This document shows, piece after piece, positions 25,579-36,055 of a stretch of 60,688 nt of DNA. Both the position numbers and the translations under genes were made by a program. Under the pieces are notes generated by a model, which saw nothing but the letters and a program-made list of their open reading frames with translations, did no database searches and was not told where the DNA came from. This DNA is from CAZSMC01 sp964607755 (GTDB lineage: Bacteria; Zhuqueibacterota; Zhuqueibacteria; Residuimicrobiales; Krinioviventaceae): NCBI GenBank assembly GCA_964607755.1, contig CAZSMC010000026.1:1-60688 (forward strand), written 5' to 3'. How positions within the stretch are numbered: position 1 is the first letter of the stretch; every line of letters starts with the position of its first letter.

Positions 25579-27069
25579 TTATTGAGAAAGCAATTGTTGA
25601 TTCATATTCCGCCAGGCGCTGATGGACTGTTCAAGATTGTCCGCGACCGGCGTATCAAGTCCATAGCCTTGCAATCCAATCGGACCATGATATTCAATTT
25701 GATGCAAGACGTGCAAAACTTTAGAAACATCGAACTCACCCTTGCCCAGCGGCTGAATGAGTCTGTCCCAGTCACCCTGGTAATCCGCACCGTTGATTGT
25801 CACCATCGATAAAAAGGCTCGCGCTTTTCTCAGCGTTTTATTAACGTCCCGTCCGCCGTTGCGCAGCCAGTGGCACAAGTTGAACGTGATCCCCACATTG
25901 GGACGATTCACTTTTTGAGCAATGCGAAGAGCATCGTCAATGGTCTGCATTAAAAAACCATAATGGGGATATAAAGCGACCTCGAGCCCGGCAGGTTCTG
26001 CCAAATCGGCAATGGCATGAACGACTTTTACGGCTGAGCTGTCGCCGGCCTGCTCGGAAGGAGAATAATCATCGCTGCGGATTGGCACCCACAAAGTCAC
26101 GTCCCGGTTGGCCAGTTTTTGTACGGCCTGCTCCAGACCATCGTTATAACGCACAGTATCTTTATCAGCCCAGACATCCAGATAAACGGCATAAAGACGC
26201 ATGCCATGCTGGTCCAGGGCGTCGAGGCAAGCCTCAAGGTTTTGCACGCCTGTGTGATCCATACCATTGTAGCCCAGACCGTGCAGCAGTTCCACTTGCT
26301 GCTGGACAGTCTGGTGCTCCTCATCCTGAGTGCCGGTATCCATGGCAAAAAACGGATTAACCTCAATTGGCGTAATCCGGATGTTCCGATAAGCAACCGG
26401 CCCGTGATCGCCCTGCAGCATCAAAGGTCCGGTGGGCTGTTCGTCCTGTAGCAAGCTGGCACGCGTAGGTCCGGTCAACTCGACATTGTCATGAATGAGA
26501 TAACCGTTGTGATAGACCTTGACAAATCTGGCGTTTTCAATTTTGTGATCTTTAGAAATAAAACGCGGTGTGCGAAATTCGACTTCAAACCACTGCCATT
26601 TTCCCGGCGGCCGGGCCGCATCAACGTCTGGCGAATGGCCTTGAAAACCTTTGGGCGAGCGATTTTCATCCCATCTCTGATAAATGCCGCCACATTCATT
26701 GCCAGGATAATGTGAATCTTTGTTATAACTGTCCCGGATTTGAATTTCGTACCGGCCCATAAAATAAACGCCGGAATTCGAACCCTTCGGCACCATGAAT
26801 TCAACATGAGCGCGAATATCTTCATATTTTCCTTTTGTGATGAGATGTTCCGTCCGGCCTTCCTGGCCGTTTACATAGATGCCGCGACCCGGTGATGTCT
26901 GAAAATGTTCATGATCATTTGACAACTGTACGCCGCCGACAATTGTCCATTCCCCAACCGGGGCTTGCCATTTGGAGAAATCCGGTTTTATCAGATTTTC
27001 TCGCAAAGGCTGGGCTAAAATAGATTGAGCCAAGATAAAAATGAAAATCAAGAAATTGAAATTTTTCAT
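25579..27069 (-). CDS. DUF1080 (3-keto-glycoside hydrolase-like) fused to a sugar isomerase-type TIM barrel
   Basis: A 496-residue exported protein with a signal peptide (LIFIFILAQSILAQ). Residues about 20-220 are a DUF1080 jelly-roll domain (DFSKWQAPVGEWTIVGG, GVYFMGRYEIQIRDSY, GDHGPVAYRNIRI). Residues about 235-496 are a xylose-isomerase-like TIM barrel (LHGLGYNGMDHTG, VGITFNLCHWLRNG, GPIGLQGYGLDT). Some DUF1080 proteins are now known as 3-keto-disaccharide hydrolases, and TIM-barrel isomerases/epimerases are usual partners, here in one chain. It leads the minus operon and would cleave the product made by the neighbouring Tat oxidoreductase in the periplasm; the exact substrate is unknown. 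Confidence 0.88.
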   Translation of the reverse strand: MKNFNFLIFIFILAQSILAQPLRENLIKPDFSKWQAPVGEWTIVGGVQLSNDHEHFQTSPGRGIYVNGQEGRTEHLITKGKYEDIRAHVEFMVPKGSNSGVYFMGRYEIQIRDSYNKDSHYPGNECGGIYQRWDENRSPKGFQGHSPDVDAARPPGKWQWFEVEFRTPRFISKDHKIENARFVKVYHNGYLIHDNVELTGPTRASLLQDEQPTGPLMLQGDHGPVAYRNIRITPIEVNPFFAMDTGTQDEEHQTVQQQVELLHGLGYNGMDHTGVQNLEACLDALDQHGMRLYAVYLDVWADKDTVRYNDGLEQAVQKLANRDVTLWVPIRSDDYSPSEQAGDSSAVKVVHAIADLAEPAGLEVALYPHYGFLMQTIDDALRIAQKVNRPNVGITFNLCHWLRNGGRDVNKTLRKARAFLSMVTINGADYQGDWDRLIQPLGKGEFDVSKVLHVLHQIEYHGPIGLQGYGLDTPVADNLEQSISAWRNMNQQLLSQ

Positions 27070-27600
27070 ATGGTCCCCATTATTTTTTCATAATCCAAAT
27101 CATTGTTGAAAATTCGAACGTTCAGGAAAGCGGTTTTTATTTTAATTGTTCATACAATTGTGTTTGAAAAAGTTCAAAAATGCACCGCGGATATTTATGG
27201 CCAGCAATTTTAAAATAGTGATTTTTTTATAAATGTCAAATACATACGTATAATTATCACATTCTTGGTACATTAATTTGCGCATAAAAATATTGATTTT
27301 GTGAACAGATTATTTTAAAATAACAGGTTACATAAACACGAGTGAAAAAAGTTGCACAAAAGTAATAGCACTTTGTAATAAAATCACATATATCTGCCAT
27401 CCCTTGAACGGCAAAGCTGCTGAAAATTTTTTGGGAACATCCTCACAAATAAAGTATTAAAGGATCGTAAAAAAATTTTCAGCAAACGTGACCTAAATAC
27501 ATTTAACTCTTTGGGTAGCGTATTTTAATTACTTTATATTGATTTTCAATTGTACTCATGCTAAGGAAAACTGTTATATTTAGAATTTTGCAGGACAAAC
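27070..27600. other. AT-rich divergent intergenic region (531 bases)
   Basis: No gene is seen here. The region separates the minus-strand DUF1080 operon from the plus-strand CotH gene, so it should hold both promoters, but I find no convincing hexamer pair. It is very AT-rich and contains the long inverted repeat described separately at 27419-27483. Confidence 0.6.
27419..27483. repeat. Long inverted repeat in the CotH gene upstream region
   Basis: GCTGAAAATTTTTT (27419-27432) and AAAAAATTTTCAGC (27470-27483) are perfect reverse complements of 14 bases with a 37-base loop. It lies about 120 bases before the CotH start. It could fold in RNA as a leader hairpin or be a protein-binding site. 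Confidence 0.5.
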
Positions 27601-29301
27601 ATGCACATTAGACCGTTACAACTTTTTGTTCTTTTACTTCTTTCGTTGTCCTTTTCCATTCCCTTACACGGTGTTGAATTTACGTCTTCCAATCTGCCCA
27701 TCATAAAAATCGACACGCACGGACAACGCATTCCTTATGACAATCCCCGCATCTCCGCAGACATGCAGATCATTTATAATGGACTCGGGGAAAGCAATCA
27801 TCTGAATGATGCCCCAAATGTATACAACGGCAAGATTGATATTGAAATTCGCGGCCACAGTTCTGCCGGCTGGGCCAAAAAACAGTACGCCATCGAAACC
27901 CAAAACGACGATGGAAGTAACCGAAACGTCAATCTGTTCGGTTATGGTGGTGAAAACGATTGGGTGTTGAATGCGCCTTATATCGACAAATCCTTTCTCC
28001 GTAATGTTCTCGCTTTTAAGTTCTCCGGAGAGCTCGGTCAATACGCCTCCAGGACGCGGTATTGCGAACTCGTTCTCAATGGAGATTACAAGGGTTTGTA
28101 CATTTTTATGGAAAAAATAAAACGTGATGATGATCGTGTCGATATTGCAGAGCTCGATTCTGGCGATACCCACGGTGATGACGTGTCCGGCGGCTATATA
28201 CTGAAAATCGATAAAACTGATTGGGAACAGGATGACGGCTGGACTTCAAAATATTTGCCTCTGTCTGGTTCAACCAAAAAAGTTTTTTATATTTTTCATG
28301 ATCCGAAACACGACGAATTGGTCGATGAACAGAAAAATTACATTCATTCTTTTATGGATGAATTTGAAGATTTGATGAAAAGCGACCATTACGCGGATTC
28401 TATCACCGGTTACACTAACCTAATCGATGTGAAGTCATTTATCGATTATCTCCTGGTCAATGAAATCAGCAAAAACGTGGACGGCTATCGCCTGAGCACC
28501 TACATGTACAAACGCCGGAACACGAACGGCGGCAAGCTCCATATGGGGCCGGTATGGGATTTCAATTTAGCCTTCGGCCTGGCCGATTATTACGATGCAC
28601 ACGATACGGACGGCTGGATGGTCGAAGAACTCAGCGTTGGCCAGGGCATCAAAAGAGATAACTGGCAAACACCGTTCTGGTGGATGAAACTTGTTCAGGA
28701 TCCACGATTTTGCAGTCAGCTCGAAAAACGTTGGTTTGAACTGCGGCAAAACGTTTTTGACATTGACCGCATTCACGCTTATATCGATGCGGTTGCTGAT
28801 ACTCTGGAGCAAGCCAAAGAACGCAACTTTGAATTGTGGACCGGACCAGGCGAAAAAAAGGCGCCCGGTGACGGTTTTTGGCCCGTTCCCGAGGTGTTTT
28901 ATACATTTGAAACCTATCAGGATGAAATTGATTTTTTAAAAGCCTGGATTGAACAACGCATCACCTGGATGGATAACAACATTGCATCCCTTTCAGGTAC
29001 TGAGCATCAACGCAGCATTCCCAACGATTTTGTACTCTATTCAAATTATCCCAATCCATTTAACACAACAACAACCATTCATTATAGCATACCCCATGCC
29101 GGATATGTTAACGTCACGATTTACGATGGTCTTGGACGCCGGGTCAAAACTCTTGTCGATGATTTTGCCACGCCGTCCGAGTATCGTATTCAATGGTATG
29201 GTAAAAATACAACGCACAAAAGTGTTGCCAGCGGTGTTTATGTGGTTCGGATTAAATTTGAACAGCGGGTAAAGGAGATGAAAATATTGTTACTACGTTA
29301 A
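27601..29301 (+). CDS. CotH-type secreted protein with C-terminal sorting domain
   Basis: A 566-residue protein with a signal peptide (FVLLLLSLSFSIPLHG), then a CotH kinase-like domain: IEIRGHSSAGWAKKQYAIE, DWVLNAPYIDKSFLRNVLA, ELVLNGDYKGLYIFMEKI, and the acidic WDFNLAFG motif around residue 320. CotH proteins in spores are atypical protein kinases; similar domains are common in secreted proteins of environmental bacteria. The last 85 residues form an Ig-like sorting domain: VLYSNYPNPFNTTTTIHYSI to the end LLLR, the type used for type IX secretion or surface anchoring. It is monocistronic. Confidence 0.88.
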   Translation: MHIRPLQLFVLLLLSLSFSIPLHGVEFTSSNLPIIKIDTHGQRIPYDNPRISADMQIIYNGLGESNHLNDAPNVYNGKIDIEIRGHSSAGWAKKQYAIETQNDDGSNRNVNLFGYGGENDWVLNAPYIDKSFLRNVLAFKFSGELGQYASRTRYCELVLNGDYKGLYIFMEKIKRDDDRVDIAELDSGDTHGDDVSGGYILKIDKTDWEQDDGWTSKYLPLSGSTKKVFYIFHDPKHDELVDEQKNYIHSFMDEFEDLMKSDHYADSITGYTNLIDVKSFIDYLLVNEISKNVDGYRLSTYMYKRRNTNGGKLHMGPVWDFNLAFGLADYYDAHDTDGWMVEELSVGQGIKRDNWQTPFWWMKLVQDPRFCSQLEKRWFELRQNVFDIDRIHAYIDAVADTLEQAKERNFELWTGPGEKKAPGDGFWPVPEVFYTFETYQDEIDFLKAWIEQRITWMDNNIASLSGTEHQRSIPNDFVLYSNYPNPFNTTTTIHYSIPHAGYVNVTIYDGLGRRVKTLVDDFATPSEYRIQWYGKNTTHKSVASGVYVVRIKFEQRVKEMKILLLR

Positions 29302-29743
29302 GTTGCGCAAAAATTTTCATTTATGAAAGAACAACAACATGAGTTTTTCACTTGCATTATTTATTTTTTTTTATATATTGGTTAAATCTTATAGAAATGT
29401 ACATGATTATAACAAAAATGTAAAATAAAGCAACACTTTGTTATTAACAATTTCGTAAATCAGGATGATAGAATGCTTTCTTGGATGTCTTTCACTTTAA
29501 AATTATGGCATTGTCTCGCCGAATTGTATAATTCGAACAATTATGCAATTATTTATTTGCGTTCAGCATTCATCAAGTCTAACATTTACAAGCCCAGGTA
29601 TTATTCCCGCCTCATGACAATTCACACCGAGAAAATCGAAATTCAGTATCGCAAGGTCATGATTTTTAGAGTGATTGAACTGACAAGACATTTTATCCAT
29701 CTAAATCATTTAAAAATGAAGTAAAGGAATCAAGGGAAAAGAT
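29302..29743. other. Intergenic region before the TonB receptor operon (442 bases)
   Basis: The region is AT-rich. A frame of 83 codons (29473-29724) exists, but it has no ribosome site, no recognisable domain and unusual composition, so I do not call it. A promoter for the receptor operon is expected here, but I see no strong hexamers. Confidence 0.5.
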
Positions 29744-32431
29744 ATGAAGAGCCAAAGTATCTACACACGTTTCTTACTTGTATTTGCTCTGATCCTGTTC
29801 GGTATCTCAGCAGCGGTAAACGCTCAGACCACCGGTAAACTTTCCGGTAAAGTCGTAGACGCCGAAACAGGTGAACCCTTGCCAGGAGCAAATGTACAAA
29901 TCGTTGGCACTCAGATGGGTGCTGCGACGTCTATGGACGGTGAATACTTTATAATCAATGTGCCGCCCGGGACGTATGATGTCAAGGCACAGTATATTGG
30001 ATATACACCAATGACTGTGACCAACGTTCGCGTTGGTGTTAACCGTACAACCGACCAGGATTTCAAACTCCAGCAAGAAGTTATCGCAGGTGAAGAGGTT
30101 GTGGTTGAAGCGGACAAAGTGATCATTAAAAAAGACCAGACCAGCTCAATTCGTAACGTGTCGTCCGAGCATATGGAAATTCTGCCCGTAGAATCTGTCG
30201 GTGCTGTAGTGAATTTGCAGGCTGGCGTTGTGGTCGGTCACTTTCGCGGCGGACGAAGTGGCGAGGTGAATTATATGATCGACGGCATGCAAGTTACAGA
30301 TGCCTTTAACCACAGCCAATCTATCGGTATTGACAAAGAAGCCGTCGAAGAAGTTGAGGTGATTAAAGGGACTTTTAACGCCGAATACGGACGCGCTATG
30401 AGCGGTATTGTTAACCAGGTGACAAAGAGTGGCAGCAATGAGTTTCATGGCTTTGCCAAGGGTTATCTGGGTAATTACCTCACACCGCATAAAGATATCT
30501 TTATCGGCCTCAAAGACACTGAATTCGACCGCCGTCAGGATTATCAATTTCAGTTAAGCGGTCCGGTTATCAAAGACAAAGTCAACTTTATGGTTAATTA
30601 CCGTCACCAGGACAATAAAGGTGAACATAACGGCATTAATCTGTTTTTACCGGACGATCTGAGTTTCTTCAATACAGATGATTCCACTCAATGGTACTCT
30701 GAAAAAAGCGGTGACAGCTCTTTTGTGCCAATGGACTGGAGCGAAAGTCATAATTTCACCGGTAAACTGAGCTCAAAGCTGACGGATGACATCAAACTTT
30801 CACTTCTCTACATCTATAACCAGTGGAAGGGCCAGGGTTACAGCCATAGCTATAAATACAAACCTTACGGGCGCTCAACAGGCTACGACCAATCTCACAT
30901 GGCTGCTCTGACCCTGAATCACATGCTCAGTTCGCGATTATTCTACGTCCTTAACTTGAAATATTCCGATGACTGGAATGCCAGCTATTTGTTCGAAAAT
31001 CCGCTCGATCCGGGATACATTCATGAAAGATATAACAATGATACAGGCCCGGGATTCTTTTTTGGCGGTCAGGATCGTGGTCATTACGAACGAAACATGT
31101 ACAGCTCTCAGGTAAAATTCGATTTAACCTGGCAGTTGCACGAAAATCACAGTATTAAAACCGGTCTTGACTTTGTACAGAATAAAATAGATGTTTCCAA
31201 TAAAACAGTGCTCAACTGGTATGAATTGTACGACCCGGCAAACACAGATAGATACAGACCCTGGGTTATGGGCGATTCTTCCCGCTCCTCGGATATTTAC
31301 CATAAGAAACCAATCGATTTCTCCGCTTATGTTCAAGACAAGATGGAATTCGAGGAAATGGTGTTGAACGTTGGTGTGCGTTACGATTATTACGATCCAG
31401 AGACCACCTATCCCACAGACCGCAGAAATCCGGTTAATCTGATTCAAAGTGCCCCACAAACCGATTATGTCGAAGCGGATCCCCAGTATCAGATCAGTCC
31501 GCGTCTTGGCCTGTCGTACCAGCTAAGTGATCAGGCACTGCTGCACTTTAGTTACGGTCACTTTTTCCAGAGACCGCCATACGAAAACTTTTACCAAAAC
31601 AATTCACTGCTCATTGCTCCATCGAACTTTGAGACAACCCAGGGCAATCCTCAGTTAAAGGCTGAAAAAACCGTTCAATACGAAATCGGTTTGTGGCAGC
31701 AGTTAACTCGTGGTATGGGCCTGGAAGTGAATTTATTTTATCGCGACATTTATAATCTGCGCAGTGTTGCTATTCGTTATACCTATAATCAGCAAATCTA
31801 TGGTCTTTATACCAACAAGGATTATGGCAATGCCAAGGGGCTGGAAGTCACGTTTGACTGGGAGCTGGATAACGTTTATGCCAATGCCAATTACACGCTT
31901 CAATATACCCGTGGCAATGCTGACAATCCATCAACTACGTACAGCCGTCTGGGGAATAACCTGGATCCAATCCCGCGTCTTATCCCCATGAGCTGGGATC
32001 AACGCCATACATTCAATACAAGCATTGGCTATCAGACAAAAGTATGGAACCTTGCACTCACAGGGCATTATGGTTCAGGTACACCTTATTCCTTCAGTCC
32101 ATTACCAGAATCGAGACTCGCAGGTGTGCTGCTCTATCCGAACAATTCGGAAAAACCATCTACATACAGCTTTGATCTGAATGGTTACTATAATTTCCAA
32201 CTTCCGCGCAATTTGAGGCTTCAGCTTCAGGTTTACGTCTATAACCTGTTCGACACACTTAATGAGTATGGCGTTTACGGGCGAACAGGTCGAGCTTATA
32301 CCGATATCATTCTGGAATCTGAGCGTAATAACCACAGAAGCGATTTCAATACCATTGAAGATGTACGTCAGAATCCAGCTATGTACAGCTCTCCAAGAAT
32401 GGTCAAAGTTGGTTTAGGAATTATGTTCTAA
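29744..32431 (+). CDS. TonB-dependent outer-membrane receptor with carboxypeptidase-regulatory N-domain
   Basis: An 895-residue protein: signal peptide (to about residue 28, VNAQ), a carboxypeptidase-D regulatory-like domain (GKLSGKVVDAETGEPLPGAN to about 110), a plug domain (VIDGMQ-type segment YMIDGMQVTD, then VEVIKGTFNAEYGRAMSGIV), and a 22-strand type barrel (YRHQDNKG to the final MVKVGLGIMF). It is like SusC-type receptors but no SusD partner is present. It is followed 52 bases later by a giant secreted protein and then a PorV-like protein, which suggests one operon for uptake or surface assembly. The ligand cannot be told from sequence. Confidence 0.93.
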   Translation: MKSQSIYTRFLLVFALILFGISAAVNAQTTGKLSGKVVDAETGEPLPGANVQIVGTQMGAATSMDGEYFIINVPPGTYDVKAQYIGYTPMTVTNVRVGVNRTTDQDFKLQQEVIAGEEVVVEADKVIIKKDQTSSIRNVSSEHMEILPVESVGAVVNLQAGVVVGHFRGGRSGEVNYMIDGMQVTDAFNHSQSIGIDKEAVEEVEVIKGTFNAEYGRAMSGIVNQVTKSGSNEFHGFAKGYLGNYLTPHKDIFIGLKDTEFDRRQDYQFQLSGPVIKDKVNFMVNYRHQDNKGEHNGINLFLPDDLSFFNTDDSTQWYSEKSGDSSFVPMDWSESHNFTGKLSSKLTDDIKLSLLYIYNQWKGQGYSHSYKYKPYGRSTGYDQSHMAALTLNHMLSSRLFYVLNLKYSDDWNASYLFENPLDPGYIHERYNNDTGPGFFFGGQDRGHYERNMYSSQVKFDLTWQLHENHSIKTGLDFVQNKIDVSNKTVLNWYELYDPANTDRYRPWVMGDSSRSSDIYHKKPIDFSAYVQDKMEFEEMVLNVGVRYDYYDPETTYPTDRRNPVNLIQSAPQTDYVEADPQYQISPRLGLSYQLSDQALLHFSYGHFFQRPPYENFYQNNSLLIAPSNFETTQGNPQLKAEKTVQYEIGLWQQLTRGMGLEVNLFYRDIYNLRSVAIRYTYNQQIYGLYTNKDYGNAKGLEVTFDWELDNVYANANYTLQYTRGNADNPSTTYSRLGNNLDPIPRLIPMSWDQRHTFNTSIGYQTKVWNLALTGHYGSGTPYSFSPLPESRLAGVLLYPNNSEKPSTYSFDLNGYYNFQLPRNLRLQLQVYVYNLFDTLNEYGVYGRTGRAYTDIILESERNNHRSDFNTIEDVRQNPAMYSSPRMVKVGLGIMF

Positions 32432-32483
32432 TAAAACATCAATAACGATCTGAAAATTATCCATAGATTTTGGAGGTAATTTA

Positions 32484-35400
32484 ATGTTAAAATTTTCAAG
32501 GATTAACAGTCTTCTGCTGGTTCTTTTATTGGTCTGTACAGCAGCGTTTGCGCAGACGAAGTCATATGAAGGTCCTCAGGACCCGGCAGGCGACCCTGCT
32601 GCTGAGAAACTTGGTTATATGGAAGGCAATGCTGTCCGCTGCCAATTCCGTAATACCACAGAATTATCTGACTGGGGTACCGGTACAGACCCCTATGCGA
32701 CAAAATGGCCCAACGATTTTCGCGGCAGTAAAATGAACGACGGTATCGGCTTGCTCATTGGTGCCCGTATCTTCATCAAGGACGACGGAGACACAACAAC
32801 AATCGACCAGCAAGTCGTTGACGACCCCGCGCAAATCCAGGCCATGTTGGCGGATAGTGCACTGCATACACTGTACTATTTGCAAACGAGTTATCGTGAA
32901 GAAATGGATACCGATCCCACCGGTCAGGTAGAATGGGCTCTGTATCCACCGCGTGGTTACGCAAACTATGACCTGCCAGATGCGCCGCCGGCCATGGCCA
33001 GTAAACCGAGCTCCTGGCCCGATGTCTGGCCATCTTCCGGTTTTGAAACCAAATGGCCCGGTGCCTGGAATGGCCGTTTTGGTAAAGACGTGTTCCGCGC
33101 TGACGAAGAGTGCTACTTTGTCGCTAACGATGCCCAGGACCAGGAAAACCTGGTGGAAGAAGCCAAAGTGCGTTACTATCCACGTCCCGGTTACTTTATC
33201 GGTGACCTTGATCCGCAAATGAGTGTGCAGGTAGGGTTGCCCTGGGGCGGTATTGGCATCCGCGTTGCCCAGCGCGGCTTTCAGTGGAATAATGCCCAGG
33301 CGCGCGATGCGATTTTCTGGGAATACTCTATCTCGAATATGACCCAGTATGACCTCACTGAAGTGGGTTTCGGATACTGGGTTGACAATGCCATAGGCGG
33401 CAATGACGGCAACGATGAACTGGCAGCTTTTGATACCTTTCTCGATTTGGCTTATTCGTGGGATGTCAACGGTATCGGTGACTATGGTCTCAAAGTTGGA
33501 ACCATGGGTTTTGCTTATCTGGAATCTCCTGGTAATTCCACCGACGGTATAGACAACGATGAGGACGGCCTCATTGATGAAAAACGCGATAATATTGTTC
33601 TGCCGGGCGAGGAAATGATCGGTCCTACGGAGGGCATCACTAATCTGGATAACTTTTTAAAATATTATCAATTAAAAGAAGAAGACCTCCGCCCGCACTT
33701 TGCCGCGGATGAAGATCAGGACTGGGATTCTTTTGACGATAAAAACGGTAACGGCGTGTGGGACGAAGGCGAGGACCTCAATGATGACGTTGGCGTGGAC
33801 GGAAGCGGTCCCAATGAATTGGGCTACACCGGACCCGACGCGGACGGCACCGAAGGCAATGGTCGCCCGGACCTCAAAATTGGCGTCGGTTCCGAACCAG
33901 ACTTTGGACTGGTTGATGTGACCGAATCCGATATGCTCGGCCTGACGTCATTCCGGTTGTTCCCGATTCCGGAACATACTCCACCCTATAAATACTGGTT
34001 CAGAAACGATGAATCCATGTGGGAACTGGTTGGACAGGATTCACTGGTGCCCTATATCGGCACCGTATCCAACCTGGCAGAAGTGTTCGCCACCGGCGTG
34101 TTCCCGCTCTATGGCGGAAACACTGAACGTATTTCTATGTCCCAGTTGCACTCCTGGGATGACGGCTCTAAAATCAAAGCTGGCGATCCGGTGGAAAATC
34201 CGCCGATCTCGCTGTTCAACTTGAAACGAATCGTTCAGATCATTTACGAAACAGATTATCGCTTTGCCATGCCTCCAGTTATGCCAACCCTCACCGCTAC
34301 AGAAGGTGACGGCTTTGTTCTTTTAACCTGGGATAATGATGCTGAAATCAAAACCCGCGATCCGTTCATGGGCAATGAAAACGACTTTGAAGGCTACAAG
34401 CTCTACAAAGCCTCAGACCGGAACCTGACAGACGCTATCCAAATCACTGATGGACACGGCAAAGCCAGAGAACGCGCGCCATTGTTCCAGTGCGACCTGG
34501 TCAACCGGCGTCAAGGCTTTGTAGATTACGGACTCGTAGATGGCATGAGCTTTTATCTGGGTGAAGACAGCGGAATCCGCCATTCCTATAAAGATGAAAA
34601 CGTGCAAAACGGACGAACCTACTACTATGCCCTGGTCGCATACGACTATGGTATTCCTGACATCGGAGTTCGTCCCACGGAAAATAATTTTGAACTCAAA
34701 GTGGATAAAGCAGAAAATATCATATTTACATCAAAAAATGTTGCTGTTGCTACACCGCGCCAGGAAGCAGCCGGCTATAACCTCGATGCTGAAGCTGAAA
34801 TCATTCCAACCGAGACAGTGGGCCACGGCTCGATATCAGCCCAACTATTGGCAAAAAAAGCGGCCAAAGACGGCGCAATTTACAAGGTTAAATTCGATGT
34901 CGAACGCGTCCGCGAGGTTCGCTGGGTCGATTACGGCGTGCACTGGGCAACAAATGGCATTCGGGTATTTCGCAAACAAGACGGCACAGAAACAATGATC
35001 TATCAGGAAAACCCGGAAAATCCAGGTCAAATGCTGGTCGATTCTACCGAATCGCTCGGCTATTGGTATCTCAAACCCAACGGCGCAACCTCTGATTTAT
35101 TCGACGGCATTAACATCACCATTAACACCCCGGTCATGGAAGCCGAATATGATTATCTCAATTCCGGCTGGATTAAAGGTGAAGCCCCCATCTACATCAC
35201 GCCATCCGAAGAAGACGCCAAATACTTTCCGTGGGATTATGAAATCGTCTGGACCGATTCCGGATATCCGCTGGATATGGAAATATCCAGAACAACACGT
35301 GTGGAAGATGAAAACGGCGTCCGCATTACCGATAATCTGCTCGGCCAGGGCGTCACGCTGCCCTTCTATGTGCAGAACAGCAGTGTCATCGACAGCACAA

Positions 35401-36008
35401 CCACCGAACCGCTGAAAATGACACTGGTCGTTCATGATATCGACGAATCAGGCGCCTTTGAAATGACCCAGGATAAAATCTATGTCGGCGCAACTGACAG
35501 CCGCTTCGGCCGATGGGCCGGTACCGTCTTTGCCATCGACTTTACCGATGCAACTGAAGACGATCTGGCTGCCTTGCCCTCAGATGCCGCTTATCAGGTG
35601 CGATTTATTAGACCGTTCTGGGAATCGGACTCGCTCATGTTCAAGATGAACCTGAACGAATCCACAGACGTCACTGATATGAAGGAAAAGCTCAAACAGG
35701 TCAAAGTCGTACCCAATCCGTACGTATCGACTAATGCGCTGGAACCGTCTCTGGCCAACAAAGAATTTAACCAAAGACGGCGTATCATGTTTACTCATGT
35801 CCCGTCTAAAAGCACAATCCGTATATTCACACCAAGCGGTGTGTTTGTCGATGAAATCAATGTGCAAAATGACCAGGACACTGGTATGGCCTACTGGGAT
35901 TTGTTGACCAAGGACGGACTCGAGGTTGCAGCCGGTATGTACATCTGGCATCTCACAGCCGATGATACTGGAGATGAAATTATGGGTAAATTAGCCATAA
36001 TTAAATAA
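32484..36008 (+). CDS. Giant secreted protein with calcium-type Asp repeats, Fn3-like region and C-terminal sorting domain
   Basis: A 1174-residue protein with a signal peptide (ending AAFAQ) and a strong ribosome site (GGAGG, seven bases before ATG). The N-terminal 350 residues are of unknown fold. Between about 350 and 480 are acidic Dx(D/N)xDG loops such as DGIDNDEDGLIDE and DQDWDSFDDKNGNGVWDEGE, typical calcium-binding thrombospondin-3/dockerin-like repeats. Around 600-760 there is a fibronectin-III-like region (VLLTWDNDAE, YKLYKASDRN, YYYALVAYD). The end (VVPNPYV, IRIFTPSGVFVDEI, AAGMYIWHLTAD) is a FlgD/sorting-type Ig domain. It sits between the TonB receptor and the PorV-like gene, and would be exported to the surface. 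Confidence 0.75.
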   Translation: MLKFSRINSLLLVLLLVCTAAFAQTKSYEGPQDPAGDPAAEKLGYMEGNAVRCQFRNTTELSDWGTGTDPYATKWPNDFRGSKMNDGIGLLIGARIFIKDDGDTTTIDQQVVDDPAQIQAMLADSALHTLYYLQTSYREEMDTDPTGQVEWALYPPRGYANYDLPDAPPAMASKPSSWPDVWPSSGFETKWPGAWNGRFGKDVFRADEECYFVANDAQDQENLVEEAKVRYYPRPGYFIGDLDPQMSVQVGLPWGGIGIRVAQRGFQWNNAQARDAIFWEYSISNMTQYDLTEVGFGYWVDNAIGGNDGNDELAAFDTFLDLAYSWDVNGIGDYGLKVGTMGFAYLESPGNSTDGIDNDEDGLIDEKRDNIVLPGEEMIGPTEGITNLDNFLKYYQLKEEDLRPHFAADEDQDWDSFDDKNGNGVWDEGEDLNDDVGVDGSGPNELGYTGPDADGTEGNGRPDLKIGVGSEPDFGLVDVTESDMLGLTSFRLFPIPEHTPPYKYWFRNDESMWELVGQDSLVPYIGTVSNLAEVFATGVFPLYGGNTERISMSQLHSWDDGSKIKAGDPVENPPISLFNLKRIVQIIYETDYRFAMPPVMPTLTATEGDGFVLLTWDNDAEIKTRDPFMGNENDFEGYKLYKASDRNLTDAIQITDGHGKARERAPLFQCDLVNRRQGFVDYGLVDGMSFYLGEDSGIRHSYKDENVQNGRTYYYALVAYDYGIPDIGVRPTENNFELKVDKAENIIFTSKNVAVATPRQEAAGYNLDAEAEIIPTETVGHGSISAQLLAKKAAKDGAIYKVKFDVERVREVRWVDYGVHWATNGIRVFRKQDGTETMIYQENPENPGQMLVDSTESLGYWYLKPNGATSDLFDGINITINTPVMEAEYDYLNSGWIKGEAPIYITPSEEDAKYFPWDYEIVWTDSGYPLDMEISRTTRVEDENGVRITDNLLGQGVTLPFYVQNSSVIDSTTTEPLKMTLVVHDIDESGAFEMTQDKIYVGATDSRFGRWAGTVFAIDFTDATEDDLAALPSDAAYQVRFIRPFWESDSLMFKMNLNESTDVTDMKEKLKQVKVVPNPYVSTNALEPSLANKEFNQRRRIMFTHVPSKSTIRIFTPSGVFVDEINVQNDQDTGMAYWDLLTKDGLEVAAGMYIWHLTADDTGDEIMGKLAIIK

Positions 36009-36055
36009 GTTGTTAAACAGGCGAAGATAATTTTAAACATAGACGAGGTTATATT

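Noticed and set aside
29473..29724. 83-codon frame before the TonB receptor
   Set aside because: No ribosome site, no domain, odd amino-acid composition in an AT-rich intergenic region.
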